NCBI GenBank assembly: GCA_030525525.1
Contig: JAUNEN010000009.1
Location: forward strand, 1 to 53,695
DNA: 53,695 nt
Source: Erysipelotrichaceae bacterium
Lineage (GTDB): Bacteria; Bacillota_I; Bacilli_A; Erysipelotrichales; Erysipelotrichaceae
Direction: 5' to 3'
The notes beneath the pieces are model-generated. The model searched no databases. It was given only the letters and a program-made list of their open reading frames with translations, and had not been told where the DNA came from. A program made the position numbers and the translations under genes. Numbering within the stretch: the first letter of the stretch is position 1; each line of letters begins with the position of its first letter. Below are positions 51,886 to 53,695 of this stretch, piece by piece.

Positions 51886-52683
51886 TTATTTGTCAGAAAT
51901 GATCCGGACTGCCGGAGCTGTGATTCCTGCTTTTCCGAAGGCCTGAACAATATTCTTTGTCAGAATTGCTTTTTCGGACAGATAATCATCCTTGGCAACC
52001 CATACACGAAGTGCGACATCAACCGATGTATCGCTTCCGCCGGCAACGATCGGGCTCGGTGCAGGATCTTTGAGAACCTTTTCATCCGCAATTGCAGCTT
52101 CATTCAGAATTCTGAGAGCTGTGTTGAGATCGGAATCCTTGCCGATGGAGAAGGTCATATCAAGACGTCTTGTATCATTGGCTGTCATGTTGACAACATT
52201 GGCTCCCATCAATGCGCCGTTGGGAACGGTAATCTGTGAATTCTGGGGAGTTGTAATGCTTGTGTAGAAGAGATTGATTGCACTGACAGTTCCTTCAACG
52301 CCTGCTGCTTCAACATAGTCGCCGACATTGAAAGGTCTCAGAACCATCAACATGATTCCGCCTGCCACATTGGAGAGCGCTCCCTGCAGGGACATACCGA
52401 CTGCAAGACCTGCTGAAGCAAGTACGGCAACGACAGATGCCATCGGTACGCCGAGAATGCCGATGATTGAAATTGCAAGAACGGCATACAGGACAGCCTT
52501 CACGATGTTGACCGCAAACAGGGCAACAGTCTGATCCAGTTTCGCAAAAGCCGGAATTTTCTTAACACCTTTGAGAAGTGCATTGATGATCATCTTGCCG
52601 ATGAACCATGCAGCAATTGCAAGAAGAATACGAATGACGCCGGTTGTGCAGTACTCAGTAATTGTTTTGATTACATTTTCCAT
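51886..52683 (-). CDS. Small-conductance mechanosensitive channel (MscS family)
   Basis: 265 residues. Three hydrophobic helices, the last pore-lining with the Gly/Ala pattern ASVVAVLASAGLAVGMSLQG ALSN (family TM3 knob-and-groove), then LRPFNVGDYVEAAGVEGTVS, the beta domain start, and ITVPNGALMGANVVN, all standard. Opens under membrane tension and releases osmolytes. ATG 52683 is chosen because TGGAGG precedes it. Stands alone with its own terminator. Confidence 0.93.
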   Translation of the reverse strand: MENVIKTITEYCTTGVIRILLAIAAWFIGKMIINALLKGVKKIPAFAKLDQTVALFAVNIVKAVLYAVLAISIIGILGVPMASVVAVLASAGLAVGMSLQGALSNVAGGIMLMVLRPFNVGDYVEAAGVEGTVSAINLFYTSITTPQNSQITVPNGALMGANVVNMTANDTRRLDMTFSIGKDSDLNTALRILNEAAIADEKVLKDPAPSPIVAGGSDTSVDVALRVWVAKDDYLSEKAILTKNIVQAFGKAGITAPAVRIISDK

Positions 52684-52766
52684 ATCTCTTACCTCCAGGT
52701 TTCCTAAAAAAATCATAGCACATGATCAGTTTCATGCATGTGAAAACTGCAGAATCTCAGGCCCGT

Positions 52767-52800
52767 CAAAAAAACCTCCGGAAGATCAAATCCGAAGGTT
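52767..52800 (-). terminator. Terminator of the beta-helix gene
   Basis: AACCTTCGGA pairs with TCCGGAGGTT on the minus strand, followed by TTTTT. Confidence 0.85.
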
Positions 52801-52814
52801 CTGATATTTTGGGA

Positions 52815-53695
52815 TTAACGATGGTGACCGAAGCCGCCCATGTCACCGCCGGGCATTCCGCCCATCATACCGCCGCCCATCATGGAGTTGGTGATGGAAG
52901 TAACTTCCGAGCCGTTGACAATGACCGTGCCGCCGTTGAGTTCTGCACCGTAATCATAGTCGAATGCAAACTGTGCGGAGATATTCACATAGCCGCCGTT
53001 GATGTAGATATAGCCGTTGGCATCGATTGCGTCTGTGTCGCCCTGACCCATGGTGATATCGATGCTTCCGCCGTTGATTTCAACAGTCGGTGTATATGTG
53101 TTTGTCTTGAATGCCGCATTGATGCCGTCGTCGCTTGCACTTACTGAAATGTCGCCGCCATTGATCTGAACATAGGTTCCTTCAATGCCTTCGGCTGCGT
53201 TCACTGCAATTGTGCCGCCGTCAATCTGAACTGCCAGTTCGCCATGGATTGCATCATCGCCTGCATTGATGGAGATATTGCCGCCACAGATATAGACATA
53301 TCCGACTGTCAGATCTTCATCATTCTTTGCCTGGATTGCATCATTTGCACTGGAGATTGTGATGTTTCCGTCACTGATGCAGATGGAATCATTTGCCTCA
53401 ATGCCGTCGCCGTTTGCCTTGATGACATATGTACCGCCGGTAATCTTGAGATCATCCTTGCAGGAAATACCGTTGTCAACAGAGTTGATGTTGAGTGTTC
53501 CGAGGCCGTTCAGTACCAGATCATCCTTTGAGAAGATGACAGCGTCTGTATTTGTATCGCCGTCTGCTGTGAATGCGCCGCTGACTGTCAGTGTGTTTTC
53601 GGTTTCGGTTGTTGTGACAAAGACTTTGTCAGCCGAAACGACATAGATTGCCGGAGCATCTGTATTTGTGATTGTGACACCGTTGAGAACAATCT
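52815..53695 (-). CDS. Carbohydrate-binding right-handed beta-helix protein (Cthe_2159/DUF4353 type), 5' part beyond the window
   Basis: The frame is open from the right window edge to TGA 52815, 293 codons seen. The sequence is a stack of about 20-30-residue rungs, each with an INGG-type turn and a following short strand: ITGGTYVIKA, DGIEANDSICISDG, DDAIHGELAVQIDGG, ISVSASDDGINAAF, INGGSIDITMGQGDTDAIDA. This is typical of the Cthe_2159 family, surface beta-helix proteins that bind acidic or cellulose-like sugars with Ca2+. The end is rich in Gly and Met (MMGGGMMGGMPGGDMGGFG). The N-terminus, with a presumed signal peptide or anchor, is not in the window. Confidence 0.85.
   Translation of the reverse strand, partial: IVLNGVTITNTDAPAIYVVSADKVFVTTTETENTLTVSGAFTADGDTNTDAVIFSKDDLVLNGLGTLNINSVDNGISCKDDLKITGGTYVIKANGDGIEANDSICISDGNITISSANDAIQAKNDEDLTVGYVYICGGNISINAGDDAIHGELAVQIDGGTIAVNAAEGIEGTYVQINGGDISVSASDDGINAAFKTNTYTPTVEINGGSIDITMGQGDTDAIDANGYIYINGGYVNISAQFAFDYDYGAELNGGTVIVNGSEVTSITNSMMGGGMMGGMPGGDMGGFGHHR

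Noticed and set aside
1-53695. Mobile elements, prophage or CRISPR arrays
   Set aside because: No transposase, integrase, direct-repeat array or phage gene was seen on either strand.

Overview
The window looks like a chromosomal segment of a low-to-moderate GC Bacillota, most plausibly an anaerobe of the Erysipelotrichia type. The taxon is inference. It rests on KtrAB-type potassium uptake, an AddAB recombination nuclease instead of RecBCD, Gram-positive lipoproteins, FtsX-type ABC exporters, AGGAGG ribosome binding sites, many extended -10 (TGnTATAAT) promoters and intrinsic terminators between most units. I see no phage, transposon, CRISPR array or rRNA. Most of the window is core or near-core chromosome.

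Layout. 1-5.2 kb: ktrA and ktrB, then lon divergent from a TetR regulator, with two near-identical TTGACA-NN-TGTCAA palindromes between them. 5.3-9.7 kb: a degenerate-looking membrane ORF pair, a MYG1-type DHH hydrolase, a stand-alone DUF3320-like protein, a lipoprotein, a SagB-like nitroreductase and a divergent YitT/YczE-like membrane protein. 9.7-13.7 kb: an O-acetylhomoserine sulfhydrylase behind a TATAG-N7-CTATA Met-box-like palindrome, and an exported flavin-rich reductase lipoprotein. 13.9-19.9 kb: addB-addA. 19.9-29.6 kb, almost all on the minus strand: GNAT, amidohydrolase-LarC-aldo/keto reductase, a YbaK-fold deacylase, radical SAM and NUDIX genes, a lone PTS IIB, a second O-acetylhomoserine sulfhydrylase, and yaaA-bcp. 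29.7-38.2 kb: two FtsX-family ABC systems flank a plus-strand cassette of macro domain protein, von Willebrand A protein and ADP-ribosylglycohydrolase. 38.4-42.9 kb: a WYL regulator, a 26-residue small ORF, a PAS protein, an MsbA-like ABC exporter and a GNAT protein. 43.1-43.7 kb: six tRNA genes (Val, Thr, Tyr, Gln, Lys, Gly) under one strong promoter. 43.9-53.7 kb: alanine racemase, metallophosphoesterase, ROK glucokinase, TetR, FucO-like alcohol dehydrogenase with a Rex-box-like operator, MTA/SAH nucleosidase, MATE exporter, MscS channel, and a beta-helix carbohydrate-binding protein running off the window end.

How genes work together. Sulfur amino acid metabolism is represented by two OAH sulfhydrylases and MTA/SAH nucleosidase. 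Redox handling is represented by yaaA-bcp, nitroreductase, flavocytochrome-like lipoprotein, aldo/keto reductase and the FucO homologue. The best candidate for an under-described system is the macro / vWA / ADP-ribosylglycohydrolase cassette (33308-36059). Its two outer members are predicted to bind or remove ADP-ribose, and its middle member has an intact metal-binding MIDAS. The orphan LarC module (20484-24010) and the dual operator between lon and TetR are further candidates. All functions are read from sequence motifs and memory of families; no search was run.
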